DNA of 64,000 nucleotides from Balamuthia mandrillaris (taxonomy: Eukaryota; Discosea; Longamoebia; Balamuthiidae), in the NCBI GenBank assembly GCA_031835245.1, contig JAVKOQ010000128.1, positions 7,501 to 71,500 of the forward strand, given 5' to 3'. Both the position numbers and the translations under genes were made by a program. This document shows, one piece after another, positions 10,356 through 20,948 of this stretch (its first letter is position 1; every line of letters starts with the position of its first letter). The notes beneath the pieces were generated by a model. It saw only the letters and a program-made list of their open reading frames with translations. It was not told the DNA's origin and ran no database searches.

Positions 10356-11765
10356 TCTCCCTCGCCCTCTATTTCTCTTCTCACTTACTTCAATGCAAGA
10401 CAGACCCAACAACGGAACTTGAGGTTAGCGTCGTCCTTGGCGTAAGGCAAAGAATGTATGATTTTGACGGCGTTCATTCATATAGGTAAGCTCAGATACG
10501 TTCGTCACAGAACCTGCTCGTTTGGTTAAAGTCCGTTCCGCTTTTTGAAGAAAAGAAACTGTGAAAAAGGAGAAGAGTAATACTTTTGCTGCTAAAGTCC
10601 AGGAGGAAGTCCCATATGTGATGCTCTCCTATAAACCGCCACGACTTGAAGCCATGCGCAAAGCAGGTAGGTGTGGAAAGACTGCTTCGCACGAGGTAAC
10701 CTATCTTCGGACTTTGCTTATCGTTAGTGAGTCGCTGCATTTCCTCTGATGAACGTGCAGCAGAACAGTAACGCTCTATCTTATGTACAGCGTCTACAAG
10801 GAGTCGCAAAATTACCACTGATGTTAAACATACAAAATAAAACAAGGGAGAGAGAATGAGTAAGGAACGAGCAGTATGAACGCCAAAATAGCAACTCAGA
10901 AGACAAACCGTGATCTTCTCGCACATTCAACATGTCGATTCTATCACGTATAGTGTCTGCTTGCTTCAGGTGGAGGAGCGTTGTTTCATATTTCTGGTCC
11001 AATCGTTTCGCTGAGGCATTGTGTAATCGATCTGTCGTTTCTCCCAAATATGTTGAGCCGTAATTTCGTCCTACCATGTTGTCTCTCATCCCTTCTTTTT
11101 CATTTGTCTCTTTCTCTGTTAGCCGTGCTTGCTTCTCACTGTTCATGTTACTTGTGTCTAATACCATCAGTTTTTTTGTCTCCGTTGCTTGCGTTTGACG
11201 TTGCACAGCTCCCTGTTGCCCCTCTTCTGCTTTGTACTGCGTGTCTTCTCTCTTAGCTTGCTCATCTTCCGTATGTTGGTGTGCATTCCAATTTTGGGCT
11301 ATTCCTAATCCATTGCGATGACGATCCTGTACTCTTTCATCCATTCCCAACTCTTGCTTTTTCACTCGTTCAACTGTATTTGGTTGCTCCTTTTCATGGT
11401 CTATCAGCAGTTTTGCTTCATGAGTAGATTTGCGCTTCCGCTCTAGCCTCAATCTCTCGTTCGACGCCTCCTCAATTTCATCATTCTGCAGCTCCATTTC
11501 CGTTTCTACCTTTTGTTCTTCCAGCTTTTGGTCATCGGTCTCCTTCTCCTTCTCCTTCTGCTCCTCCTTCTCCTTCTCCTTTTCTTCCGTTTGCTCCGTT
11601 TGCTTAGGTACTTGGTTTTGCATGTTGAGTGATGGGTCATGCAAATGTTTCTGCTCCTCAGCCAGTGAAAGCACTTCTTGTTCATCCTTCCTGGGCTCAT
11701 CACTACCATTTTCCAGCTCTTGTTCGACCTTGAGTTCGATTTCTTGTTGCTGTTCCCTTTCTTTT

Positions 11766-11847
<82 letters not shown>

Positions 11848-13839
11848 TTCTGGCTCTTGTTCGGACTCTGCCCTTGCTCTGGCTCTTGTTGGCTCTTGTT
11901 CTGGCTCTTGCTCTTGCTCTTGCTCTTGCTCTTGCTCTGTCTTGTCTGGCTCTTGTGCTCTTGCTCTTGCTCTTGCCCTTGCTCTTGCTCTTGCTCTTGC
12001 TCTTCTGCTCTTGCTCTTGCTCTTGCTCTTGCTCTTCTCTTGCTCTCTTGCTCTTGCTCTTGCCCTTCTCCTTGTTCTGCTTTGGCTCTTGTGCTCCTGC
12101 TCTTGCTCTTGCCCTTGTTCTGGCTCTTGCTCTGGCTCTTGCTCCTGCTCTTGCTCTTGCTCTGGCTCTTGCTCTTCTCTCTCGCTCACCTCTTTTTTCT
12201 GTTCTTCGGCTTGTTCCATCTCTTTCTTTTCCAGCTCTTTCTTTGCATGCTCCCTTGGTGGTTGCTCTTCCTTCTTAGCATCTTGATCGGGGCAATATGT
12301 ATTCTGCTCAGCGTTTTCTTCAAGCTTCGTTTGCTGCTCGTTTTGTTTGTATGCTGTTGGTATTTCCGCTTGTCCTTGTCCTATCTGTTCTTGTTGCTGT
12401 TGTGTCTCTTCAACTGCATCTTCTTTGTCAGTGTGCTGCGTTCCGTAAACATTTCTTGTTGGCTCGACTTGTAGTTGGTTTGGTCGCCCTTGTTGGTCCT
12501 CGTTTCTTGTTACTTCCGCCATGTCGCTTACATGGTCTACTGGCTCTGTAATTTGTTCTGTTTCTCTCTCGGCTTTCTCGCTACAAAAGTATTCGCTTCG
12601 CTCTTCTGCCTCCTTCACAACCATCCTGCTATACTGTTCGTGGTGTTGCTCTCCCTGTGACTCGTCTTGCTTTGGACCAGCTTCTTGTTTGTGACCCACT
12701 TCCATCATTATTGATAACCTCTGGTCTTTTTCCTCGTTGGTTTGTTGTTTTTCATCAGTTATGGTTTCTTCTGTCCCACTATCAGCGCCCGCGCAGCTGT
12801 TGCTGTCTCTCTCATCCCCTTCCAACGCTTTGTCTCTTCTTCCCTCGCCCATCAGCATGAAGGACCGGCTCGCTCTGTCTCCTGCACGTTGCTTTCCTCG
12901 TACGAAACCCGAACGTTGTGATGGAGAGGAAGAGGGTGAGGTCTCTGGGAGTTTCTCCTCCTTTTGTTGCTGTTTTGGAGGAGATGCTCTACGTCCTCCT
13001 AAAAGAGCTGTACCATCTTGAGGGGACACACCGTATGAGCGAGAGCTTCTATTTGATGGCCCTCGATCTCCTTTTGCCCATCCAGTTGATTGTGTGGCTG
13101 GCGAACGAGCTGCAACGAAAGAAGAAGAAGATGCTGATGCTGACAGTGGTGATGAAGAAGAAGGAGAAGAAGGCGGAGACGACGCAAGAGGTGAGTTATT
13201 TTCAGACAGCCGGGAATGAGTCCAAGCACTTGGGACAGACGCAGGTGAAGGAGGAGCAGAACCAGCAAGTGTAGGTTTTGCGGCCGTGTCTTTCGTCGTG
13301 ATAGTTGCAGAGTTTCGCGGAGAAGAGGAAGAAGAGGAAGGAGAAGAAGACGAAGAAGAAGACGGGGTGGAATTACGGCTCTTCTTCACGTTGGCTCGAA
13401 TGTAGGCCGTCAGGCCGTTGAACCAACGAACCAACTCAGCTTTGTTGGCGGTCAAGAAGTAATGGATTTGCTCTCTGTGGGCAGCGGCGGTGATCAAAGA
13501 GAAGCAACGGTCCTTGTGGTCGGCCCGCCACCACGCTGGTCTCAACGAGCTGTCCTCCTCTCCCGAGAATGATACCACTTTCAACTTCTTGACTGTGGCC
13601 AATGAGATGGAGCCTACCAACTGGGAAGGGTCGTTCTTCTTGTAGTATTCCAAGTTTTTGTCCTTTGCATGAAACGAGTAGCAGCATTGAGGCAGATCTT
13701 GTGGGGAGGCATCGAAGGACAGGAAATGCAACTGGCCGGAAAGGCTGCCCGGTGCCTTTGCATGCTGTTCTGCTTTCCTTCGTGCAGCCGTGCCATCGCT
13801 GCCATTCGTTCCGGCAACCGGACGAGGCTTGGACGCCAT
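9850..13839 (-). CDS. PH-domain and RUN-domain protein with a long Glu-Gln-rich linker
   Basis: Residues about 31-150 form a PH domain (GQLHFLSF start, WWRADHKDRCFSLITA strand, C-terminal KAELVRWFNGLTAYI helix), which binds phosphoinositides or proteins. Ser-rich and then Glu/Gln-rich sequence follows, then charged coiled-coil to a GTTTGT donor at 10909/10908. The C-terminal exons hold a RUN domain: CFAHGFKSWRFIGEHHIWDF (exon starting about 10770), then KFRCWVCLAL, then ARWYNEDTSILQDENSL. RUN domains interact with Rab/Rap-type GTPases in vesicle traffic. The last exon is 10252-9850. Two joins are unresolved. The Glu-Gln repeat changes frame inside exon 1 (11.76-12.19 kb). The link between about 10590 and the RUN exon ending at 10389 meets an in-frame TGA in every splice I tried. 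The start ATG at 13839 precedes the PH domain directly. Confidence 0.7.
10314..10351 (+). repeat. (CT)n in a PH-RUN intron
   Basis: This repeat lies in the intron between 10389 and 10252 of the minus-strand gene. It is purine-rich (GA) on the sense strand, unlike nearly all other intronic dinucleotide repeats in the window. Confidence 0.9.
11765..12190 (+). repeat. Coding hexanucleotide repeats (CTCCTG)n and (CTTGCT)n
   Basis: On the gene's sense strand these read (CAGGAG)n and (AGCAAG)n. Depending on frame they encode Gln-Glu, Arg-Ala/Gly-Ala or Lys-Ser/Arg-Ser repeats, and none of the three frames meets a stop. Interruptions shift the Gln-Glu frame several times. Confidence 0.85.
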
Positions 13840-14158
13840 CTCTCTCGTTTAACACCCCAGGACGAGCCCCCCTCCCGTTGTTTCCTCCACACTTCTTTCT
13901 ACAGTTACAATAGTTACTAAGTTACAATACCAACGCAACGAAAGAAAAAGACTCGTTCTTTTCATATCTGAGGCTGACATCAGCGTAATGCCCATTAGTG
14001 TTGTCGACATTGGCTTTTGGGTTGAGGGCAAAATATGTCCAAAATTTAAAGCGTCCAAAATTTGGACCATGAGTGCCTTGTTGCTTGCAAGTCGTTTGTT
14101 TGTATTGAAATGTTTGAGAGATAGGCACGGGTGTATCCCTGCCTTGGCCAAGCAATAG

Positions 14159-16330
14159 TCATTTTCTTGGTGCAACATACGGGGTATCCTCTTCCCTATC
14201 GCTTCCACTGCTGGAAGAATCATCACTTGAATCATCTTTTTGCGCTATTCGTCCCATCCCATGCTCGTCTTCGTCGGACGATGATGCAATGTCGCTTTCC
14301 CTTTCTTTGCGTTTCATTTCCACTTGGCCCTTGTGATTGGTAGTGCCGCTGTGGCTGTCCGCAGGCAAATGCCAAAAGTTGCCATCGTTGAACAAATCAT
14401 GCGGTGATGGCAACTTTTGAAGCCTGCCACAAGCCCACATCAACACTCCAGCTATAAGTCCTCCTACCAACGCCAAACCTACGTTCAACATTGTTGGCAT
14501 CAATCCATTTTGTGTGGAAGCAACGAGAAGAGAGGAAAGAAAGCAGGAAAATACACTTACCCAAAGTGATAAATAAGGCAGCAATTTGGATTGCCCATTG
14601 GCTGTTACCATGATGAAAGTCCTCATCGTCTCTATTTGCCAATGCTGCTGTCGCGAATACGCTCACCAAAATTCTGCCATCACTTTGTAAGAGAGGAGAG
14701 AGGAGTGAGAAGAGGAGAGAGGAGGGAGGTACCCAACAATGCCTGGGAGACCATGCAGATTGTGTACTCCGCATATGTCCTGAATGTTGGCCTTGTTATT
14801 AAGTAAAGGTGTTAAATAGACAAAGCCAGCGACGGAAATGAAGCCGCAAAGCAGGCCAGAGGCCAGTGCTGCTGCTGGATAGATGTTCAAGTGAGCAGCC
14901 ACTCCCATTGCCACACCACCTGTTAAAATTAGGTTAGGTGAGGGAAACAGGAACCGAGTACAACAAAAACAGAACCTGCAAGTGACGCGTTCTGGATGTG
15001 AACCATCTCGAACTTTTTCTCGCAAAACAGACGAGAAAATACAAAAGCCGAAATGGTGGCACCTGACAAGCTCAGGAACGTATTTACGAGAGCTCGGACC
15101 TATTCCCAATAAATGACTGTGTCAGCGATGAGCAAGACAGAAGAGTTGGATGGTTGTCCATTCGTTAACCTGTTCCAGAGCTGTTTCGGCGATAGCAGCA
15201 TTGAAGCTAGGCCACATTATCCACAGAAAGATGGTACCGGCCATTGCCAAAATATCGCTGCTATATTGAGAGGAGTTATCGGGATGTCCTTTGGTGTCGC
15301 ATGAGGTCAAGAACCAAGTCACTACCAATCCAAAGTAGGCTCCAAATACATGGATATAATATCCTCCTCCTGATATACCCGCCAAAGTTTGAGCAAACGG
15401 GATGATGGAGGGCGAAGAGCAAACAGGAGAGCTCATAGGCAGAGAGGAGGTGGCACTGTACCAATATCAACTGTTTCCAATTTGTGGTCACATATGAAGT
15501 AGTTAGTCCAAAAGAAGATAGGTTCCACCACTGCCATTATTAGTAACTTCAGAACAAGTTTTTGAAAGAGGGTTAGCATACTGAATAAAGACAACCTTGA
15601 AGGCAGGGAACAAAACAAACAGAGAAAGAGAAAGAGAAAGACCCAAGAGAAGGAATACCTGAGTGGGGGTAGCTTTGCCAAGAATGGCGCCGTAAGAGAT
15701 CAACACAGCACCGGAGCAAAAAAGGCCATCCAGCACGTTTAACAAACCGACCGCTCTTCGCTCGCTAAACTCCCTGTCATGGTGCATTTCCTCCGCGGCG
15801 ATACCCAAGGGAATAGACCATTGCACCACCAGCGCTGGTGTTGCCATTCAGGGTTACAAGGAGAGTGAGAAGAGAAACAGCGTCTTCTAACGATAGAAGA
15901 GAAGAATATAGAGAAGTAACAAGAAGGGAGAAAGAAAGAGACAGCGAGAAGAAACAAGACCAAAAAGTAAACAAAGGCAGAGAAACAAACCAGCAAGTAA
16001 AACGGTGTAGCCAATCGCAGAGAAACCGTTGTGTCGCAGGAAAACCATGAGGTAAGCAAAGCCAAAGAATATCATGATGGAAACGTCTCTCACATAGCCC
16101 CATCGTAGGACTTGCTCCTCAGCCTCTTCCTCCGTAGGGTACCTGAACCACACCGCATAGAGGGTTACAAAGAAGCCTTCAAGAATGACCAAGAGCAAGG
16201 TAAAAGTGATCGTCTCGAAACGTTGCTCTTTCTCTCCACCATATTGCGTCCGACTTTGTTGATCCTTCGAGGGTTTGGCCACGATGATCGTTCCCGTTCT
16301 GGACTGTCTTTCCGGTTCTTCCTTAGCCAT
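14159..16330 (-). CDS. Rh-type ammonium channel (Amt/Mep/Rh family)
   Basis: Eight exons (16330-15991, 15834-15659, 15546-15462, 15369-15170, 15099-14976, 14919-14733, 14673-14561, 14478-14159) join with consistent phases to about 514 aa. Eleven to twelve membrane helices are visible. Key family blocks are the first pore histidine in IHVFGAYFGL, the WPSFNAA segment typical of Rh proteins, and the second pore histidine in CGVHNLHGLPGI. These residues form the paired-histidine conduction site for NH3/NH4+ at the plasma or vacuolar membrane. The first exon encodes an N-terminal hydrophilic stretch before helix 1, and the C-terminus is a cytoplasmic acidic Ser-rich tail with possible phosphorylation sites. 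The IHVFGAYFGL and WPSFNAA signatures separate Rh from Amt. Confidence 0.92.
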
Positions 16331-16660
16331 CCTGTGCTTTCCTTCTTTTGTTCTGTTCTTGGGCTGCAATGAAAGTTTTTTTTTTGTGTGTGTTGCCCAG
16401 ATTGCTTTTTCGGTTCGTGGTTCGCAGCGAGTGATCAAATTTAGACGTCGTAGGGACACACACACACACATGTTCCTATTTTTCATGCACATCTCATCTT
16501 TTTCCTTTTCTTATATTAAAGGCGGTTGGAAACGGATACGGGCCCACATGCCCTGCCCCAAATGAATAAGCGTAGCCACAGCACTGGACATGTTTGACAA
16601 GCAACTTTTCCCAACGCACCGCAAATTTTGTGTCGACAAATCATTATTAATAATGGCACT

Positions 16661-16714
16661 GTAAAGAAAAGTTCGTGTAGGCTGGACCAGGTTCGTAACG
16701 TTGGGGACAGACGG
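16661..16714 (+). repeat. Upstream copy of the 54-bp direct repeat
   Basis: Begins with the shared word AAGAAAAGTT and ends in AGACGG. The same-orientation partner is at 17227-17280. Length is preserved with scattered substitutions, which suggests constraint or recent duplication rather than chance. Confidence 0.5.
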
Positions 16715-17226
16715 GCCTCTCCCTGCCTGGACGCAATACAAGGCGGGAAGCAGCGTACGTTCGTTTGGCGTCCAACGGTTCGGCCATGGTATTACATGGT
16801 ATACCGGCTGACCAGTTGAAGAACAAGCAGCACCGTATCATATAAGTATTGAGGGTCGTGTATTTTTCCACAGAGATAAAGGCTAACGAAGAAGCCTCGG
16901 GAGAGCAACTCCCGTTACCTTGGTCTAGAGGAGCGCATTGCTGTTGCAAAGCTTCGGGGCTTGTTGGTAAGTACCTCTGCTGTTCCTCAAGTCATCAAGA
17001 TTTGCGCCCAAATGTTGGGGTGAAAGTACCGTCCAAATTTCTCTAAGAAAAAGGCTCATATGGCCCGATGCACAACAAACTAACCATGTTCTTTTACTTA
17101 TTTTAGGTTACGGGTGGCAAAAGCAGCAGTATTTATGCTAGAGAAGCCTAACAGAGCATTCTTCCAGGTTGACGAAGTCACTAACGCGGAGCAATACAGT
17201 GATCTGCTGCAATGTCGACATTTTAC

Positions 17227-17280
17227 GGTGAAGAAAAGTTAGTATAGGGCAGACCTCTTTCGTGAGGTTGAGGAGAGACG
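17227..17280 (+). repeat. Downstream copy of the 54-bp direct repeat
   Basis: The partner of 16661-16714. It ends about 36 bp before the ATG of the GT34 gene, so it may be part of that gene's promoter or 5' leader. It contains an ACCTC-TTTCGT-GAGGT hairpin that the upstream copy does not preserve. Confidence 0.5.
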
Positions 17281-17316
17281 GTATCTTTTCCACCAGCCCT
17301 CGCCTTTATTTGGTAC

Positions 17317-18273
17317 ATGGCCAATAAAGTGGCCCAGGGAGAGAAGAACACGGTGAGCCATGGTTCGCCCCTACCACCACAACTCCAGTTCGGCGACCGC
17401 ACGTTCGTAAAACTAGGAGCAGTGGCCGTTCTTGTCCTCCTGGTCTTGGTGTTCTTCATGTCTTGGGGTTCCGGTGCTGATGACCCGCCACCGTCCGGTC
17501 GGTGGCAGCCAAAACGAACCGGCGTGGACTGTTCGAGTTCCTGTGACGGCAAAGAACGGTTCGTCATCATAACCATCGCCACGGACGAGCGCGTGCCGTA
17601 CCGCTGCCAGTCCATCCACAACAAGCGCATGTACGCCCAACGGCACGGCTACGACTTTGTGGCACTCACCCGAACGTTAGAGCCCTCCCGCCCCGCTCAC
17701 TGGAGCAAGCTCCTCGCTGTGCAGCAAATTCTGTATCCACTGGGGCAACAGGCTCTCTCTCGCTACGACTGGGCTTGGCTGGTGGACTTGGATACTGTTA
17801 TCATGACGCCCCGCCTCAAGTTAGAGGACATAATCGTGGAGGCTAGAAAGCTGGCCTCAAACCCAGAGACCATGGACATTGTTATCTCCAAGGACTGCAA
17901 CAGCTACAACTCTGGCTCCTTCTTCCTTCGCAGGTCTCCTTTTGTCCAACGGTTCCTCCAGCAGGTATGGCACCTCAACAACGCCTCCGAGGTGCGAAAC
18001 CTGGTCAAGTGGAAGGAGCAAGCATCTATCATTCACGCCTTGGAGAAAGTCTCTAACGCCACTGAGAACCGAAAACACGCGCAACTGGTTCCGCAAAAGC
18101 TGCTCAACGCCTACGCCAAGGAAGTCAGGTGCGGGTACGTCTGGCATGAGGGCGACTTATTGTTGCACGTTCCAGGGAGAGCGGCCTCCACCAAAGCCAA
18201 CCTCATGAAGCAGTGGGGCGATCTTGCTGAGTACTGGAACCCACCGGGGCCTGGTGGTCCGACCTCTTGCTGA
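17317..18273 (+). CDS. Type II membrane glycosyltransferase, GT34 (MNN10/GMA12-like)
   Basis: A single exon of 318 aa. A short cytoplasmic N-terminus precedes one membrane anchor (residues about 33-49), the type II layout of Golgi transferases. The catalytic domain contains ERVPYRCQSIHNKRMYAQRH, WSKLLAVQQIL and the DxD-type metal-binding motif in WAWLVDLDTVIM, followed by SKDCNSYNSGSFFLRRS. This order is typical of GT34 alpha-galactosyl or alpha-mannosyl transferases. The predicted location is the Golgi lumen, acting on protein or lipid glycans. Sugar specificity cannot be read from the sequence. Proline- and glycine-rich ends are low complexity. Confidence 0.88.
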   Translation: MANKVAQGEKNTVSHGSPLPPQLQFGDRTFVKLGAVAVLVLLVLVFFMSWGSGADDPPPSGRWQPKRTGVDCSSSCDGKERFVIITIATDERVPYRCQSIHNKRMYAQRHGYDFVALTRTLEPSRPAHWSKLLAVQQILYPLGQQALSRYDWAWLVDLDTVIMTPRLKLEDIIVEARKLASNPETMDIVISKDCNSYNSGSFFLRRSPFVQRFLQQVWHLNNASEVRNLVKWKEQASIIHALEKVSNATENRKHAQLVPQKLLNAYAKEVRCGYVWHEGDLLLHVPGRAASTKANLMKQWGDLAEYWNPPGPGGPTSC

Positions 18274-18645
18274 AGAGAGAGGGGGAGGGGTGGAGAAGAA
18301 CGAGGGGAGAGAAGAGGAGGATTGTCAGATGGTGTATATTCATGGTTGAGACCTATTTAATATAAAAAAATATGGGGAAGAGAAGCTGCACGTAAAATGC
18401 TAAGCAAAAAATAGGGTCATGTGGCCTCTTCTGGACAAGGATAACGTCCTAAAGTTTTCTCGGTGGCATTCGTTCCTTTCATCTTCTACGTTGTGTTCGA
18501 ACCATGAAGAGAAGGAAGCAAGTGAAGGCCACCGCGAGAACAAGAGAAGGCTTCATCTGGGCAAGTCTGTGAACACGCACTCGTCTCCAGCTAAAAGCAT
18601 CGCAAGTGTTGTTGACTGGAAGATTGCCCGGTGAAAGCAAGAAAG

Positions 18646-18685
<40 letters not shown>

Positions 18686-18823
18686 GTTCGCTACACCAAA
18701 AACCGCTCAAACAAAGGTCTCCCTTTTTATACAAGAGCACAGCCAGCGTCCCTCTCCCTTATGGTTGTTGGCAACGCCTCACCTTACCCATCGGTTTTAG
18801 GTAGGCCATACCTCAAAAACTTG
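18274..18823. other. Convergent intergenic region with a (GA)n tract
   Basis: Lies between the stop codons of the GT34 (+) and DUF971 (-) genes. It contains purine-rich sequence after 18273 and a (GA) repeat at about 18653-18684. Short open frames here are not protein-like. Nothing else identified. Confidence 0.6.
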
Positions 18824-19548
18824 TCAGGTTGTCTGGGTTGGCAAGGGTTGCTGTTGGGAAGAAGAAGAAGGCTGCGAACCAAATGGCGTTCGGGCTGGGT
18901 GTCTGGATTTGCCTGCTTGTTGCAGCCGTCGGATGTAGCGTCGCATCAGTTCATACTTGCTTGTGCCGAGTTTGTAGAGGTATTGCCACGTATAGATGCC
19001 TGTTCGGTGGAGGTCATCAAACTCTAGCCTAGTGTGCAAGAGGAAATAAGAGGATAAGAACAGGCCGTTCTTTTTTTTTTTTGTTTGTTTGTTTGTTTGT
19101 TTCGTGGTGGGAGACGTAAAGACACGTACTGAACGGCATAGTTGCCCACCGGATGAATGCCAATGAGGCCCACGTACTTGCGGCCAGCAATGAGCTGATA
19201 AGCTGGCGTTAGCACAAAGGCCATGTTGGTTGCATATCTCATCAAACTAGTGCTTACCCGATCTTGACCCTGCCTTTTCATTTCGGCTGATGGGCTGTGA
19301 ACCCGAAGATACTCTGCCGGGTACCGAAAGCACTTTCCATCTTCAAACTGGACCTCCAGCACTCGCTTCTCTCGCTTGTACGTGAGTTGAAGGGGTTTCA
19401 CCACAGCTTCGCTCGACAAGCGCCCATTACGTGTTGGTGGCGGTGGCACGTCCCCCTGAGTGGAGTATCGACGACCCAGCCAGCATCTTGTTCCTAACCG
19501 AGGGAGGGCGCGCAACGCGCAACCTTGGCTTGCAGCAGTAACGGGCAT
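18824..19548 (-). CDS. Mitochondrial DUF971 (GBBH-like N-terminal domain) protein
   Basis: Three exons (19548-19258, 19194-19130, 19028-18824) give 186 aa. The N-terminus is Arg/Ala/Ser/Leu-rich without acidic residues until about residue 32 and looks like a mitochondrial targeting peptide. The domain shows LEVQFEDGKCFRYPAEYLRV with the Ser-Pro-Ser-Ala-Glu block, then GIHPVGNYAVQ, then LEFDDLHRTGIYTWQYLYKL. These are the three conserved blocks of DUF971, the domain that precedes the catalytic part of gamma-butyrobetaine hydroxylase and also occurs alone. The catalytic oxygenase part is absent. The biochemical role of stand-alone members is not established. Confidence 0.85.
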
Positions 19549-19585
19549 TCTTCTTTCGTGGTGTCGACGGTTATTGATGTGTCGA

Positions 19586-19695
19586 CTAAAACAGATTTTG
19601 CCTGAGGGTCAGCAACCTTCTTCCTTTTTTCTTTTTTCTCCCCTTTCTCTTCTCTTTGTCTTTTTTGTTTCGCTCTTTCACTGCTACACACTTAC
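19586..19695 (-). other. Probable 5'-leader intron of the DUF971 gene
   Basis: On the minus strand a consensus GTAAGTGTG donor (19695) and a CTGTTTTAG acceptor (ending 19586) flank 110 bp with a purine-rich middle. It lies 37 bp upstream of the DUF971 ATG, so the gene probably has an untranslated first exon beyond 19696. The acceptor exon is open in the ATG frame, so an N-terminal extension cannot be excluded. Confidence 0.4.
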
Positions 19696-19696
19696 G

Positions 19697-20323
19697 ATAC
19701 ACTAGCAACCACAACGGAGCACCTCCCCCATAGGGTAAGCACCCGCAGTTTCCCCGCCTCGTTTGATTGTCCGTTCTTGTTTTTTTTTCCAGTGATGATA
19801 TGTCATAGAAGCTGATTGCCGAAGTTCTCGTTTTGGGAACCTCAGCAAAAATGCTGATAACCCTTAAGGCAAGGCCTTGAGGGGAATGACTGATTCTCTT
19901 TTCTACGTTTTTTTTGTTTTTCATCATTTTGTGATTGTTTTGCTCATTCTCTTGTAGCTTGTAGGTCCGGACTCTGCTGTCCCCTTCCCGTGCTTAAAAA
20001 TCAAGGTACGCCACTTTTCCTCCTGTTTCTTCCCTTCAAGCCCTCTTCCAAGTGATGAAAACATTCTCTGTGAGAGGAAACCCTCTTTGATTGCCAAATA
20101 TTTCCTTAGAAGTCTGATCATCTCAATCTTTTTGTCTTTTCCCAAGTGCTTTTTTTTTCTTTCTTGCTGACTCTCTTCTTTCTTCTACAGGTTTGTCTCC
20201 TCTCCCTTCAGCTCTGCTTGGGCAAAAGATTGTCACAAATGTATCTCCTGCAAATAAAACATTTTGATAGGAAAAAAAACTGTTTATTACACTCGTGGGA
20301 GGGTTTGTGCAGAACGGTTGGTT
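19697..20323. other. Intergenic region, possible leader exon of the DUF971 gene
   Basis: Between the DUF971 leader intron and the end of the LIM gene. Minus-strand open frames of 113 and 73 codons occur (19586-19927 and 19924-20145). They are Lys/Arg-rich, lack family resemblance and could not be spliced together convincingly. No other structure recognised. Confidence 0.45.
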
Positions 20324-20948
20324 TTAGTAGAACACGTTTTGGGCGTTTTTGTTCTGGCCTGCCTTGCTGCCGCGCAGTTGTTCGTTGACAGTGTCCAGCT
20401 TGGGCGCATCTGAAAGACAAAGAAGCCGAACGATCACGTTTAGCAAGACGAGAGCGAAATGACAACAGACCAAAGCTTAAAAAAAACATACTGAGGGCCT
20501 TCTCTATGTGCACAGCATCGGTGGTTGTGGTGCCGTGTACTCGCACATCCTGTCCTTGTACTTTGTTGGAGAAGCCAGTGATGGGGCAATGGTTCTTACA
20601 GTAAGCTCTGCCCTCGTAGAACTGTTGGAAGAGAGGTGTAAGACAACCGGGCGCGGATGCTGGAGGAAAAAAACAAGAAAAAAAGAGGAGGGCATACCTT
20701 GTAATTGGTGAGATTGAGTTGCCAGTTGCAGCCCTCATTTTGGCCTGTTTTAGCAAAGTATGATTCTTAAGCCCAGAAGAGAAACGGCGACAACAAAGCT
20801 GCGTGTTTTTGTTTTTTTTTTTTAAAGAAAACGTACACTTGAAACAGAGTTTGTGGTAGACCAGCTCTTGTCCAGGGGGACCCACTTTGAAGCCTTCCAG
20901 CTGGTAGCAAGTCTTTCCGCACTTGTGGCACTTTCCAAGGTTCGACAT
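20324..20948 (-). CDS. Single-LIM-domain protein
   Basis: Four exons (20948-20837, 20744-20698, 20621-20492, 20409-20324) encode about 124 aa. The LIM zinc-binding residues are in order: C7-x2-C10, then H32-x2-C35, C38-x4-C43, and a second set ending in YCKNHCP. The core is close to the actin-associated small LIM proteins of amoebae and the CRP family. LIM domains bind partner proteins; likely partners are actin or cytoskeletal regulators. After the LIM domain there is only a Gly/Thr-rich stretch (VHGTTTTDAVHIEKAL) and a short tail ending NAQNVFY. Phase 1 splits occur within Cys codon 38 and near the tail. Confidence 0.87.

Larger units (their letters stand above)
16331..17316 (+). other. Intergenic region with a repeated 54-bp element and possible small spliced gene
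   Basis: Between the Rh gene start and the GT34 gene. Two segments, about 16661-16714 and 17227-17280, match at roughly 41 of 54 positions without gaps, and both lie downstream of a TGTCGACA-like word. Between them, an open stretch (about 16880-16967) ends at a consensus GTAAGT donor. After an ATTTTAG acceptor (17105) an exon-like stretch reads open in one frame to TAG at about 17241. The phases of the two stretches do not agree, so a protein gene is possible but not shown. Confidence 0.4.

Noticed and set aside
11765-12190. Repeat array that could be taken for a CRISPR or minisatellite
   Set aside because: Units are 6 bp without spacers and lie in coding sequence; the host is eukaryotic.
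11430-12551. Large plus-strand open frames rich in Cys-Ser or Leu
   Set aside because: They are reverse readings of the Glu-Gln repeat and coiled-coil coding sequence of the minus-strand PH-RUN gene.
16681-16715. GGTTCG word resembling a tRNA T-arm
   Set aside because: No pairing five-base stem around it and no anticodon or acceptor stem at the right distance.
19924-20145. Minus-strand 73-codon open frame beginning MGKDKKIEMIR
   Set aside because: Looks protein-like, but no family, no supported splice to neighbours, and a Lys-rich composition expected from T-rich non-coding sequence.
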